Source: Clostridia bacterium (GTDB lineage Bacteria; Bacillota; Clostridia; Oscillospirales; Acutalibacteraceae). Taken from it: a DNA stretch of 64,000 nt. The stretch covers positions 54,352 to 118,351 of the forward strand of contig JAFXFC010000005.1 in NCBI GenBank assembly GCA_017513525.1, read 5' to 3'. The translations under genes and the position numbers were made by a program. Position 1 is the first letter of the stretch. Each line of letters begins with the position of its first letter. Under the pieces are notes generated by a model that did not search any database, had not been told where the DNA came from, and saw only the letters and a list, made by a program, of their open reading frames with translations. This document shows, piece by piece, positions 41,005 to 49,313 of the stretch.

Positions 41005-41033
41005 CACTTTTTTTGCGATTTTTTAAGATTTTT

Positions 41034-41942
41034 TCAAATTTTTTTATTTTGTGAAGTAAAATGCTCCTCTGTTACTTTGATATCCCTTGAAATCTGAGCT
41101 TTAAGTGTGTCACCGTCGGGGAATTTTTTCTCTTCACGGATAAATTTATGAAGTTTTATTTCTACCGTTTTTCCGTAAAGGTCGCCATTGAAGCCTATTA
41201 TATATGTTTCACTTCTGACACTTTCGCCGTCAAAGGTGGGGCGTGAGCCTATGTTTGTGACACCTATATACTCATTCCCGTCAAAATATACCCTTGAAGC
41301 ATAAACGCCGAAACGCGGCACTATGAGTCCCTCGGGCAAAAACTGATTTATTGTAGGTGTACCGAGAAGTCTGCCTCTTTTATCACCTGTAAAAATTCGG
41401 GAAGAAAAACCGAAGGTGAAGCCCAGCATTTTATTTGCTTTTTCGATTTCCCCGCCTGTTACGGCGTTTCTTATTTTTGTGGAGCTGACATTTTCACCGT
41501 CTAAGGTAATTTCGGTGCACACAACAGCTTCTATATTATGCTGTTTACAGATTTCAAGAAGCTTTTCACTGTCACCCACCCCGTTTTTTCCGAAACGGTA
41601 ATTATATCCGCATGTAACAGCTCCGACATTAAACTTGTTTATCAGAATTTTCTCAATAAATTCTTCGGGGGACATATCTTTTATCTCAGAAAATGAAACA
41701 AAGAGCGGTTTTACACCCATAAGTGAGAGCAACTCATCTCTTTTTTCCTTTTGAAGCAAAAAGGGAACATCATCCCCTGAAATCACCTTTCGGGGATGTT
41801 CGCTGAACAGCATTACGGCAGGGATATAGCCCTTATTTTCATATTTTACGGCTTCATTTATAACTGCTCTGTGTGCCAGATGCAAGCCGTCAAAATAGCC
41901 TAATGCCACTGCGTATTTTTTTTCGGATGAATTATTTATCAT
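41034..41942 (-). CDS. ribF: Bifunctional riboflavin kinase / FAD synthetase
   Basis: Makes FMN and FAD. The N-terminal nucleotidyltransferase domain has GYFDGLHLAHR (about residues 15-25) and GYNYRFGKNGVG, and SSTKIRNAV at its end (about 150). The C-terminal kinase domain has GDKRGRLLGTPTINQF, GVYASRV and the basic stretch IREEKKFPD. The length of 302 is normal. It overlaps truB by 11 bases, the usual last gene of this operon. Confidence 0.94.
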   Translation of the reverse strand: MINNSSEKKYAVALGYFDGLHLAHRAVINEAVKYENKGYIPAVMLFSEHPRKVISGDDVPFLLQKEKRDELLSLMGVKPLFVSFSEIKDMSPEEFIEKILINKFNVGAVTCGYNYRFGKNGVGDSEKLLEICKQHNIEAVVCTEITLDGENVSSTKIRNAVTGGEIEKANKMLGFTFGFSSRIFTGDKRGRLLGTPTINQFLPEGLIVPRFGVYASRVYFDGNEYIGVTNIGSRPTFDGESVRSETYIIGFNGDLYGKTVEIKLHKFIREEKKFPDGDTLKAQISRDIKVTEEHFTSQNKKI

Positions 41943-42816
41943 TACCTATGACCCTTTTTGCCCAAAGTGTGCTTTTATCTTCTTCTTTTATTTCTCCGAG
42001 ACCTAAGAATATGTTCTCATTAGAATAAATTCTGTAAAGAGAAGCCTTTATATCCGTATGAAGACGGTCGGAGGATAATTCCCCGCCGTTTTTAAATCTA
42101 TTCGCCTGTTTAGGGGTTACTTTAACCTCAGGATAACACATAAACGGATAGTCTGTACCGAGAACAGCATTTGCACCCTGCTCTTCCAGTTCCTCTACAG
42201 TTTTTGCGTCTTCAATCGAAAAGCCGTTTGAAAGAGTTCTGTGAAGTGAAGTCATAACAGCACCCGCACCGAGCTTTTCGCCGATATCAGATATCAGTGA
42301 GCGTATATATGTACCCTTTGAACACAAAACATTTATCTCGAATTCACCGTCATTTTCATATTCCGTGAGTTCAAGCTTTTTTATTGTGACTTCCCTTTTC
42401 TCTCTTTCGACTTCAATCCCCTTACGGGCAAGCTCGTAAAGCCGCACACCGTCTTTTGAAATTGCGGAGTACATGGGGGGCAGCTGCAAAATATCCCCTC
42501 TGAAGAACTCTAAAGCCTCTAAGACTTCTTCTCTTGATACAGATACATCCTTTTGAGAAAGTATATTGCCTGTGATATCAAGTGTATCCGTAACCGTTCC
42601 GAAACGGAATTTTGCAATATATCCCTTATCGGAGGACGGAATAAAATCTATAAAACGGGTGGCTTTTCCCAAAGCTATCGGCAAAACTCCCGTAGCTAAA
42701 GGATCTAATGTTCCCGTGTGTCCTATCTTCTTTTCATTATATATTCTTCGAAGTGTCGCCGCCGCTTTGAAAGAAGTGACACCCTGAGCTTTATTGAGAA
42801 TCACAAATCCGTTCAT
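41932..42816 (-). CDS. truB: tRNA pseudouridine(55) synthase
   Basis: Converts U55 of tRNA to pseudouridine. FVILNKAQGVTSFKA (residues 4-18), GHTGTLDPLATGVLP with the catalytic Asp (about 35-49) and KGTYIRSLISDIG (about 168-180) are family hallmarks. A C-terminal PUA-like part is present. The length is 294. It overlaps the DHH gene upstream by four bases and ribF downstream. Confidence 0.95.
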   Translation of the reverse strand: MNGFVILNKAQGVTSFKAAATLRRIYNEKKIGHTGTLDPLATGVLPIALGKATRFIDFIPSSDKGYIAKFRFGTVTDTLDITGNILSQKDVSVSREEVLEALEFFRGDILQLPPMYSAISKDGVRLYELARKGIEVEREKREVTIKKLELTEYENDGEFEINVLCSKGTYIRSLISDIGEKLGAGAVMTSLHRTLSNGFSIEDAKTVEELEEQGANAVLGTDYPFMCYPEVKVTPKQANRFKNGGELSSDRLHTDIKASLYRIYSNENIFLGLGEIKEEDKSTLWAKRVIGNDK

Positions 42817-43766
42817 ATGTCTTTCAAAGCCTCTCCGATAACCTTTAAAACAGCGTTTACAACTTCCGTTTGTCTTCCCGAAAGCTCACACCCTGCAGCA
42901 AGACGGTGTCCGCCTCCTCCGAAGGTTTCGCATATCTCGGCAGCACTCACGGGCTCGTTTGTTCTGACAGATACTTTATATGTTCCGTCCTTCTTCTCTT
43001 TTATAACAACACCTGCAAGAACACCCTCTATCTGTCGGGGCAGTGCCGCAATACTGTGGGTATCTGCTTCACTTGTTCCGGTTCTTTTATACATATCCTG
43101 TGTTATTACGATAACGGCACATTTGCCGTCAAAATATGTTTTAAGAGAATTCATTGCAAGAGTTTCAAACTGAACATATGCTCTTGATTTGGTTTCAAAA
43201 ACTATTCTGTTTATCTCTCCGTTAGGTGCACCCTTACTTACAAGCTCGGATGCAACATAAAGAGTATGTGCTGTTGTATTGGGATAGCGAAAGCATCCCG
43301 TGTCCGTTGCAACTCCGAGATAAAGAGCCTCTGCGGTTTTTTTTGAAATTTCTTTTCCCGCCCCTTCCAGCATATCGAAAATAACTTCGCAAGCGGCTGA
43401 AGCATTAGCATCAAGGAGCATATTCTCTGCGAAAGGCTTATTGGCTTCGTGATGGTCAATTGCAAGATACACCTTATCTCCGTATAAAGAGAGTGTTTCT
43501 TCCGTAAGAAGCTTCTTATCTGCAACATCCACCGTCACAACATATTCCTCATTAAATTCCGTAAAAGCCTCTTCGCAAACGGGGAAAGAAAGAGCCGTTG
43601 AAACGGTATCTATGATACATCTGACATTCTTACCCATTTCTTTAAGGGCGTAATAGAGCGCAAACATGCTACCCACCGCATCCCCGTCGGGGCTGCGGTG
43701 AGTGAGTATGAGAATATTATCAATTTTTTCAAGAAGAGCGAAAGCCTCATTATGTGTTACATTCAT
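42813..43766 (-). CDS. nrnA: DHH/DHHA1 phosphoesterase NrnA (oligoribonuclease / pAp phosphatase)
   Basis: A 317-residue DHH family protein. Metal motifs HRSPDGDAVGS (about residues 22-32), VDVAD and DHHEANKPF (about 101-109) form the first domain, and GGGGHRLAAGCELSG the DHHA1 domain (about 280-294). It degrades short oligoribonucleotides and dephosphorylates pAp. It sits between rbfA and truB in the translation-factor operon with 4-base overlaps on both sides. Confidence 0.93.
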   Translation of the reverse strand: MNVTHNEAFALLEKIDNILILTHRSPDGDAVGSMFALYYALKEMGKNVRCIIDTVSTALSFPVCEEAFTEFNEEYVVTVDVADKKLLTEETLSLYGDKVYLAIDHHEANKPFAENMLLDANASAACEVIFDMLEGAGKEISKKTAEALYLGVATDTGCFRYPNTTAHTLYVASELVSKGAPNGEINRIVFETKSRAYVQFETLAMNSLKTYFDGKCAVIVITQDMYKRTGTSEADTHSIAALPRQIEGVLAGVVIKEKKDGTYKVSVRTNEPVSAAEICETFGGGGHRLAAGCELSGRQTEVVNAVLKVIGEALKDI

Positions 43767-44122
43767 TCTTCTTCCTTCTTTCGGGGGGAATTGAGCTTAC
43801 TGAACATTTCAATTCCCTTTTCTATGGAATCGTCGGGGATAAAGCGGATATCGGGAGTCTTTCTCAATGAAAGTCTTGCTCCTACTTCCTTTCTTATATA
43901 GCCCTTTGCATTTCCGTTAAGTGCCTTTGAGGCTTCCTTTGCCTCTTCGATTCCTCCGAGAGAGCTTATATATACCTTTGCAAAAGAAAGGTCATGAGCG
44001 ACCTCAACTCTTACAACTGTGAGCATAAGAGAATTGACTCTCGGATCCTTAAGCTCTCTTACGAGAGCCGTAATTTCTCTTTTTATATCTTCGGCAGTAC
44101 GGTCGGATCTGTAACCCATCAT
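43763..44122 (-). CDS. rbfA: Ribosome-binding factor A
   Basis: A small KH-fold protein that matures the 16S 5' end and 30S subunit. TAEDIKREITALVRELKDPRV is near the N-terminus, and VTVVRVEVAHDLSFAKVYIS (with neighbours) and a terminal LNSPRKKEE complete the family. I start at the first of two adjacent ATGs (44120-44122) after AGAGGAG. An earlier ATG at 44137 contains that site within its own codons and is unlikely. The length is about 119. A 379-bp multi-hairpin element separates it from infB. Confidence 0.92.
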   Translation of the reverse strand: MMGYRSDRTAEDIKREITALVRELKDPRVNSLMLTVVRVEVAHDLSFAKVYISSLGGIEEAKEASKALNGNAKGYIRKEVGARLSLRKTPDIRFIPDDSIEKGIEMFSKLNSPRKKEEE

Positions 44123-44137
44123 TACCGCTCCTCTCAT

Positions 44138-44516
44138 ATCATAATTTCCGAAGAAATTATGATGTTATATTCATTCCTACGGAATGAGTTATATTGCCCT
44201 TACGGGCAGTTTTATTCACCTGTGGTGAGTTATATATTTGCTTCGCAAATGTTTCGGAAGGCTTACGCCTTTTCCGCTTCGCTCTATGCGGACAGGGAAA
44301 CCCTGTCCCTACCGCAAAGATCGATTTTTCATCGTAGGGGAGGGATCTCCTCTCCCGTCACAGAAGCGCGGGAAGCACCCTACAATGCCGACCGCAGGTC
44401 CCGATACATTTTCCGAAAGGAAAATATATCGCCCGTTTCTCTGAAACGGATATCACTGCGTAGCAATATCACTTTTTGCGAAGCAAAAAATATCACTGCA
44501 AAAACGAAGCTTTTGC
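44138..44516. repeat. Multi-hairpin palindromic element inside the infB-rbfA spacer
   Basis: The left end is hairpin ATCATAATTTC / GAAATTATGAT (44138-44163). The left linker AGTTATAT recurs between hairpins CATTCC/GGAATG, GCCC/GGGC, CACC/GGTG and TTTGC/GCAAA. Core A is at 44256-44287, followed by GGACAGGG/CCCTGTCC, a nested GTAGGG/CCCTAC region, and core B at 44382-44403. The right side has ATATCACT linkers (near reverse complement of the left one) between TTTTCC/GGAAAA, CCGTTTC/GAAACGG, TTGC/GCAA and TTTTGC/GCAAAA. It ends at the infB stop codon. There is no ORF. It interrupts an otherwise tightly packed operon. Confidence 0.9.
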
Positions 44517-46949
44517 TCAGTCTCTGTATTCTTCAATGATATAGGCTTCGAGGATGTCGCCGTCCTTGATATCGTTGAACTTATCAAGTCCGATACCGCA
44601 TTCATAGCCTGACATAACTTCCTTGGCATCGTCCTTTTCACGCTTAAGAGAAGCTATTGTATCCTCAGCTATAACGATACCGTCACGGACAACTCTTATC
44701 TTGCAGTTACGGGAAACCTTACCGTTGAGAATATATGAACCTGCAATAGTACCTGCAGAGGAGAGCTTGAATACTCTTCTTACTTCTGCACGGCCGAGGT
44801 CTACTTCACGGGTCTTGGGAGCTAACATACCCTTGATAGCTGCCTGAACATCCTCAATGCAGTCATAGATAATTGAATACATACGCATTTCAACATGATC
44901 TCTTTCTGCATGAGCAGTTGCTGTGGGATCGGGACGGACATGGAAGCCGATAATAATAGCATTTGATGCGTTTGCGAGCATAACGTCGGATTCAACGATA
45001 GCACCTACACCGCCGTGGATAACCTTAACTCTGACTTCGTCATTTGAGAGCTTTTCAAGGTTCTGCTTGAGAGCTTCAACGGAGCCCTGAACGTCAGCCT
45101 TGACGATGATGTTGAGTTCTTTAAGTTCACCTGCTTCAAGAGTGGAGAAGAGAGTATCAAGAGTAACCTTCTTATAAGCGTTGAACTGCTCATCCTTTAT
45201 TTTCTGCTTTCTCTGTTCAACAAGTTCGCGTGCCAGCTTTTCGTCTGAAACTGCGTCAAACATATCACCTGCATTGGGAACTTCTGCAAGACCCATTACT
45301 TCAACGGGAACTGAAGGACCTGCTTCCTTAACTCTTCTGCCCTTATAGTCGGTCATAACTCTGATACGACCTACAGATGTACCTGCAACAACGATATCAC
45401 CGCTGTTAAGAGTACCGTTCTGAACAAGAAGTGTTGCGATGGGTCCCTTACCCTTGTCGAGTCTCGCTTCAATAACAACACCCTTTGCGGCTCTGTTGGG
45501 ATTAGCCTTAAGCTCTTTCATTTCCGCAACAAGAAGTATTGACTCAAGAAGCTTATCTATATTCATGTGTGTTTTTGCCGAAACGGGAACGCAAATGGTC
45601 TCACCGCCCCATTCTTCGGGAACAAGACCGTATTCGGTAAGCTGCTGAAGCACCTTGTCGGGCTGAGCAGCGGGCTTATCCATTTTATTGATAGCAACGA
45701 TAATGGAAACATCTGCTGCCTTTGCGTGGTTTATAGCTTCAATTGTCTGAGGCATGATACCGTCGTCTGCAGCAACAACAAGAACTGCAATATCCGTAGC
45801 CTTTGCACCGCGGGCTCTCATTTCAGTGAAGGCTGCGTGACCGGGAGTGTCAAGGAATGTAATATCATTGCCGTCAAGATTTACTCTGTAAGCACCGATA
45901 TGCTGTGTAATACCGCCGGATTCGGTGGAAGTAACGGAAGTATTTCTGATAGCGTCAAGAATTGATGTTTTACCGTGGTCAACGTGACCCATAACAACTA
46001 CAACGGGGCTTCTGGGCTCAAGAAGTGAGTCGTCGTCCTCGGAAGCATCTATAATTCTGTCTTCGATTGTAACTACAACTTCTTTTTCTACCTTAGCGCC
46101 GAGCTCTGTTGCAACGATTTCAGCTGTATCAAAGTCGATTGTTTCGTTGATACCTGCCATAATGCCGTAAGCGAAAAGCTTTTTGATAACCTCGGAAGCT
46201 GTAAGCTTTAACTGAGAAGCGAGCTCACCGACGGTGATTTCTTCACCGATAGTTACAACGATAGTGCGCTTTGATCTCTCTTCTGCTATTCTCTTAAGAC
46301 GCTCCTGCTCTGTTTCCTTACGGTGAGCACGGGTGCCCTGCTTCTTGTTATACTGCTGAGATTTCTGCTTTATCTTCTGCTTACGGGTGTCCGTATCTCT
46401 TTCATTTACTGAGTTTGAAGAAAGACGGTCATATTTTTCATTGTACTTATCAAGGTCAACTTCCTCTGCACGGGTGTTAACTGTCTTTCTTTCACCCTTG
46501 GTTCTTGACTGAACGAAGGTGTTATCCTTATCCTTATTTTCCTTCTTCTTGAAAGGTGCATTGCTCTGAGGCTGAGAAGGCTTTTCAGGCTTTTCAGACT
46601 GCTCCTTCTTTGCGGGCTGTTCCTTCTTACCTTTGGGAGCATCCTTTTTCTGAGGCTTTGCAGGCTCTTCCTTCTTTTCTTCGGGCTTTTCTGCTTTAAC
46701 CTCTGCTTTTTCCTCTTTTACAGGCTCTTCCGTCTTTTCAACGGGCTTCTTTGCTGCAAAATAGGCATCAAAATTTTCTGCTTCATATTCTTTTGTTAAC
46801 TGATCGAAAACGATATCAAGTTCATCTGTTGTAAGGGATGTCTGTGACTTTTTGGGTGTTTCGTCAAACTTTTTAAGAAGATCAATGACTGCATTGCTCT
46901 TCAGGTCGAAATCTTTTGCGAGTTCGTGAACTTTATACTTTACAACCAT
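44517..46949 (-). CDS. infB: Translation initiation factor IF-2
   Basis: A GTPase that places fMet-tRNA on the 30S subunit. The N-terminal IF2_N motif ([21 protein letters not shown] in part) comes first. A long low-complexity Lys/Glu/Pro region (about residues 65-215) follows, then a second IF2_N. The G domain has [13 protein letters not shown] and NKMDK (about 320-430), and domains II-IV follow, with RPDPTA in domain IV. The length of 810 is normal. It lies two bases from ylxQ upstream. Confidence 0.97.
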   Translation of the reverse strand: MVVKYKVHELAKDFDLKSNAVIDLLKKFDETPKKSQTSLTTDELDIVFDQLTKEYEAENFDAYFAAKKPVEKTEEPVKEEKAEVKAEKPEEKKEEPAKPQKKDAPKGKKEQPAKKEQSEKPEKPSQPQSNAPFKKKENKDKDNTFVQSRTKGERKTVNTRAEEVDLDKYNEKYDRLSSNSVNERDTDTRKQKIKQKSQQYNKKQGTRAHRKETEQERLKRIAEERSKRTIVVTIGEEITVGELASQLKLTASEVIKKLFAYGIMAGINETIDFDTAEIVATELGAKVEKEVVVTIEDRIIDASEDDDSLLEPRSPVVVVMGHVDHGKTSILDAIRNTSVTSTESGGITQHIGAYRVNLDGNDITFLDTPGHAAFTEMRARGAKATDIAVLVVAADDGIMPQTIEAINHAKAADVSIIVAINKMDKPAAQPDKVLQQLTEYGLVPEEWGGETICVPVSAKTHMNIDKLLESILLVAEMKELKANPNRAAKGVVIEARLDKGKGPIATLLVQNGTLNSGDIVVAGTSVGRIRVMTDYKGRRVKEAGPSVPVEVMGLAEVPNAGDMFDAVSDEKLARELVEQRKQKIKDEQFNAYKKVTLDTLFSTLEAGELKELNIIVKADVQGSVEALKQNLEKLSNDEVRVKVIHGGVGAIVESDVMLANASNAIIIGFHVRPDPTATAHAERDHVEMRMYSIIYDCIEDVQAAIKGMLAPKTREVDLGRAEVRRVFKLSSAGTIAGSYILNGKVSRNCKIRVVRDGIVIAEDTIASLKREKDDAKEVMSGYECGIGLDKFNDIKDGDILEAYIIEEYRD

Positions 46950-46950
46950 A

Positions 46951-47253
46951 TTAGATACCCTCCTCTGAAAGTGTTTTATCTATTGCTTTTGCGAAGCCTT
47001 CATCTTCAACGGCAAAAATACAGCTTTTTTTGCCTGTCGCAAAACCTATTTCTTCCATTGTGAAAGAAAGGTTCAGTATTTTTCCCTGAAATCGGGCGGC
47101 TTCAAGTTCTCTTTGGTGTCTTTTTGATGCGTCTGATGAAAGTATTACCGTCAGCGCTTTTTCGTTTCTTACGGAAAGCATTACCGCATCGTGGCCTATT
47201 ATAAGTTTTCCGGCTCTTCTCATAAGTCCCATACAAGAGAGAGTTTTATTCAT
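46951..47253 (-). CDS. YlxQ, ribosomal protein L7Ae-like RNA-binding protein
   Basis: A 100-residue L7Ae/L30e fold protein. [36 protein letters not shown] covers its first half (in parts, residues 8-43), with the typical Gly-Lys-Leu and SSDAS segments. It binds kink-turn RNAs in related proteins; its own target is unknown. The start MNKTLS at 47251-47253 lies inside the end of ylxR (8-base overlap), with AGGGGAGAT upstream. A longer frame upstream is just the shadow of ylxR. Confidence 0.88.
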   Translation of the reverse strand: MNKTLSCMGLMRRAGKLIIGHDAVMLSVRNEKALTVILSSDASKRHQRELEAARFQGKILNLSFTMEEIGFATGKKSCIFAVEDEGFAKAIDKTLSEEGI

Positions 47254-47512
47254 TGGTGATCTCCCCTTCAAGCCTTTCAAAAACCTCTTCGGGGATAGAG
47301 CATTCAAATGCTCTTTCAAGTCTTTTTGCCTTTCTTGCGGCGGCAAGACATTTCGGATTAAAGCAGATATATGCGCCTCTGCCCGATTTCTTTCCCGTGA
47401 GATCAACGCTTATGTTTCCTTCGGGGTCTTTTACTATCCGTACTAACTCTTTTTTAGGCTTCATTTCATTGCAACCTGTGCATTTACGCATAGGTATTTT
47501 TCTTTGCTGCAT
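47246..47512 (-). CDS. YlxR (DUF448) RNA-binding protein
   Basis: An 88-residue protein with the DUF448 hallmark PMRKCTGCNEMKPKKELVRIV (in part, residues 7-27) and the C-terminal GRGAYIC and ARKAKRLERAF. Its position between nusA and ylxQ/infB is conserved across Firmicutes. It is a nucleic-acid-binding protein, proposed in B. subtilis to influence gene expression and RNase P. The start is ATG at 47510-47512. Confidence 0.92.
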   Translation of the reverse strand: MQQRKIPMRKCTGCNEMKPKKELVRIVKDPEGNISVDLTGKKSGRGAYICFNPKCLAAARKAKRLERAFECSIPEEVFERLEGEITNE

Positions 47513-47526
47513 TTTATTTCAACTCC

Positions 47527-48603
47527 TTAAAGTTGAATCATGGGGCGGTAGTCGCCGTAAAGAGGCTTGATGTCTATCTTCCAGCCTGTAAGTCTTGCGG
47601 CAAGACGGGCATTCTGTCCCTTGTTACCGATAGCAAGGGATAACTGTGCTTCGGGAACTGTTACACGGCAGCTTCTTGCAGCCTCGTCTACTACTTCAAC
47701 GCTTACTATTTCAGCGGGGGCAAGTGCGGCTCCTACATATTCCTTGGGATCCTCACTGTATTTTACTATATCTATCTTTTCGCCGCCGAGCATTTCGATT
47801 ATCTTGTTTACTCTTGAGCCCTTAGGGCCGATACAAGAGCCTATGGCATCAACATTTTCATCCTTGCTGTAAACAGCAATCTTTGTTCTTGAGCCTGCTT
47901 CTCTTGAAACGGACTTGATTTCAACACTGCCGTCATAGATTTCGGGCACTTCCTGCTCAAAGAGGCGCTTTACAAGACCTGTGTGAACACGGGATACCAT
48001 GATCTTGGGACCTTTTTCGGTTTCCTTTACATCTACGATATAAATTTTTATAAGATCGCCGACAGAAAGCTTTTCACCGGGGATCTGCTCTTTTTTGGGA
48101 AGAAGTGTTTCGCTCTTTGCGATTGAAACTGTAGCATCTCCCGTAACGGGGTCGATATTAACTATCTTTGCAGTAACGATTTCTCTGTTTTTGCTCTGGA
48201 ACTCACGAAGCACCTGCTCGTGCTCTATTTCTCTTACACCCTGACGGACAGTGTGCTTTACTGTTTGTGCTGCAATTCTTCCGAGATTTTCGAGCTTCAA
48301 GGGAATTACAACATCATCGTCGATAACAGCGCCGGGCTTATAACCTTGAGCATCCTCAATGGAAATTTCTGTTGCGGGATCAAAAACCTCTTCGCATACT
48401 GTTTTGTGCATATAGATTTTAAGCTCGTATGTCTTGGGGTCTATCTCACAGAATATACCTTCTTTTACGCCGAATTCCTTTCTTGCGGCAACTGCAACTG
48501 CGTTACAGATCTTTTCGCAGAGAAGATCTTCGGAAATGCCTTTTTCTTTCTGGAAAAGCATTATAGCTTCTCTGAAATCCTTGTTTACCTTATCCTTAGC
48601 CAT
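47527..48603 (-). CDS. nusA: Transcription termination/antitermination protein NusA
   Basis: A 358-residue protein with the N-terminal RNA-polymerase-binding domain (about 1-125), an S1 domain (about 135-200) and two KH domains (about 200-345) including IGSCIGPKGSRVNKI and LAIGNKGQNARLAARLTGWKIDI (in part). There is no C-terminal acidic repeat, as usual for Firmicutes. It modulates pausing, termination and antitermination. It is second in the rimP operon. Confidence 0.96.
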   Translation of the reverse strand: MAKDKVNKDFREAIMLFQKEKGISEDLLCEKICNAVAVAARKEFGVKEGIFCEIDPKTYELKIYMHKTVCEEVFDPATEISIEDAQGYKPGAVIDDDVVIPLKLENLGRIAAQTVKHTVRQGVREIEHEQVLREFQSKNREIVTAKIVNIDPVTGDATVSIAKSETLLPKKEQIPGEKLSVGDLIKIYIVDVKETEKGPKIMVSRVHTGLVKRLFEQEVPEIYDGSVEIKSVSREAGSRTKIAVYSKDENVDAIGSCIGPKGSRVNKIIEMLGGEKIDIVKYSEDPKEYVGAALAPAEIVSVEVVDEAARSCRVTVPEAQLSLAIGNKGQNARLAARLTGWKIDIKPLYGDYRPMIQL

Positions 48604-48643
48604 TTTTTTATAATCATCCTTTCCTAAATACTATTGTTTGAAA

Positions 48644-49135
48644 TTATATATCGTAAACACCGTCAAAATCATCAAGCTTTATGCTTGAAGTATCTTTTTT
48701 GTCAAATACACGCTCTTGCCCGTCAGAAAATAAAAGTGTCACCATTCCGTCTTCATAGTCTTTAAGAACACACTTATGAAGCTTTACACCCTCAACGGCA
48801 CTTCTGAATTTTACTATGACCTTTTCTCCGAGATACTTCTGAAAATGAAAATCTCTCACAAGCTCTCTTTCGATTCCGGGGGAAGAGATCTGAAGATTAT
48901 AGCTCTGCTCAATGGGATCTTCTTCATCAAGGGGGGCGTCAAGCGCATCATTCATGGCAACACAGTCGTCTATTGCCACTCCGCCAACTTTGTCAATAAT
49001 TATTCTCAAAAACCAGTTTGTGCCCTCTTTCTGAAATTTAACATCCCAGAGAATAAGTCCGAGACTCTCTGCTATGGGAGAGGCTATGTCCCAGACGGCA
49101 TTCACAACATTTCCGCCTTTGCGTTTTTCCGGCAA
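48644..49135 (-). CDS. rimP: Ribosome maturation factor RimP
   Basis: A 163-residue protein needed for 30S maturation. ESLGLILWDVKFQKEG and WFLRIIIDKVGGVAIDDCVAMN (in parts, residues 23-62), then SSPGIERELVRDFHFQKYLG (about 85-104), are family signatures. The start is TTG (49133-49135) with AGGAGG seven bases upstream and no competing ATG before the conserved part. It is first in the operon, 40 bases before nusA. Confidence 0.93.
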   Translation of the reverse strand: MPEKRKGGNVVNAVWDIASPIAESLGLILWDVKFQKEGTNWFLRIIIDKVGGVAIDDCVAMNDALDAPLDEEDPIEQSYNLQISSPGIERELVRDFHFQKYLGEKVIVKFRSAVEGVKLHKCVLKDYEDGMVTLLFSDGQERVFDKKDTSSIKLDDFDGVYDI

Positions 49136-49154
49136 AACAATTCCTCCTTAAAGC

Positions 49155-49183
49155 GTATTAATCTTAAATAAAAACCATGTAAA
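49155..49183 (-). promoter_or_regulatory. Promoter of the rimP-nusA-infB operon
   Basis: On the minus strand TTTACA (49183-49178) and TAATAC (49160-49155) with a 17-base spacer. The -35 box overlaps the T-tail of the upstream terminator, so the two transcription units are packed back to back. Confidence 0.7.
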
Positions 49184-49184
49184 A

Positions 49185-49210
49185 ACCGAGCGGAGAACTC
49201 TCCGCTCGGT
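49185..49210 (-). terminator. Terminator of the BspA-like gene
   Basis: ACCGAGCGGA / TCCGCTCGGT perfect 10-bp stem with a 6-base loop; T5 on the minus strand. Bases 49211-49313 contain nothing recognisable. Confidence 0.92.
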
Positions 49211-49313
49211 CTTTTGCAAAATTTACACTGATATATTAGCACAAGTATTTATAAAAATCAAGTGTTTTTTGAAAATAATCAATAATGTGCCGCACCGCAT
49301 TCACATACGGGAC

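Noticed and set aside
44138..44516. Integron attC-type array
   Set aside because: There are no gene cassettes, no integrase, and the hairpin units are far shorter than attC sites.
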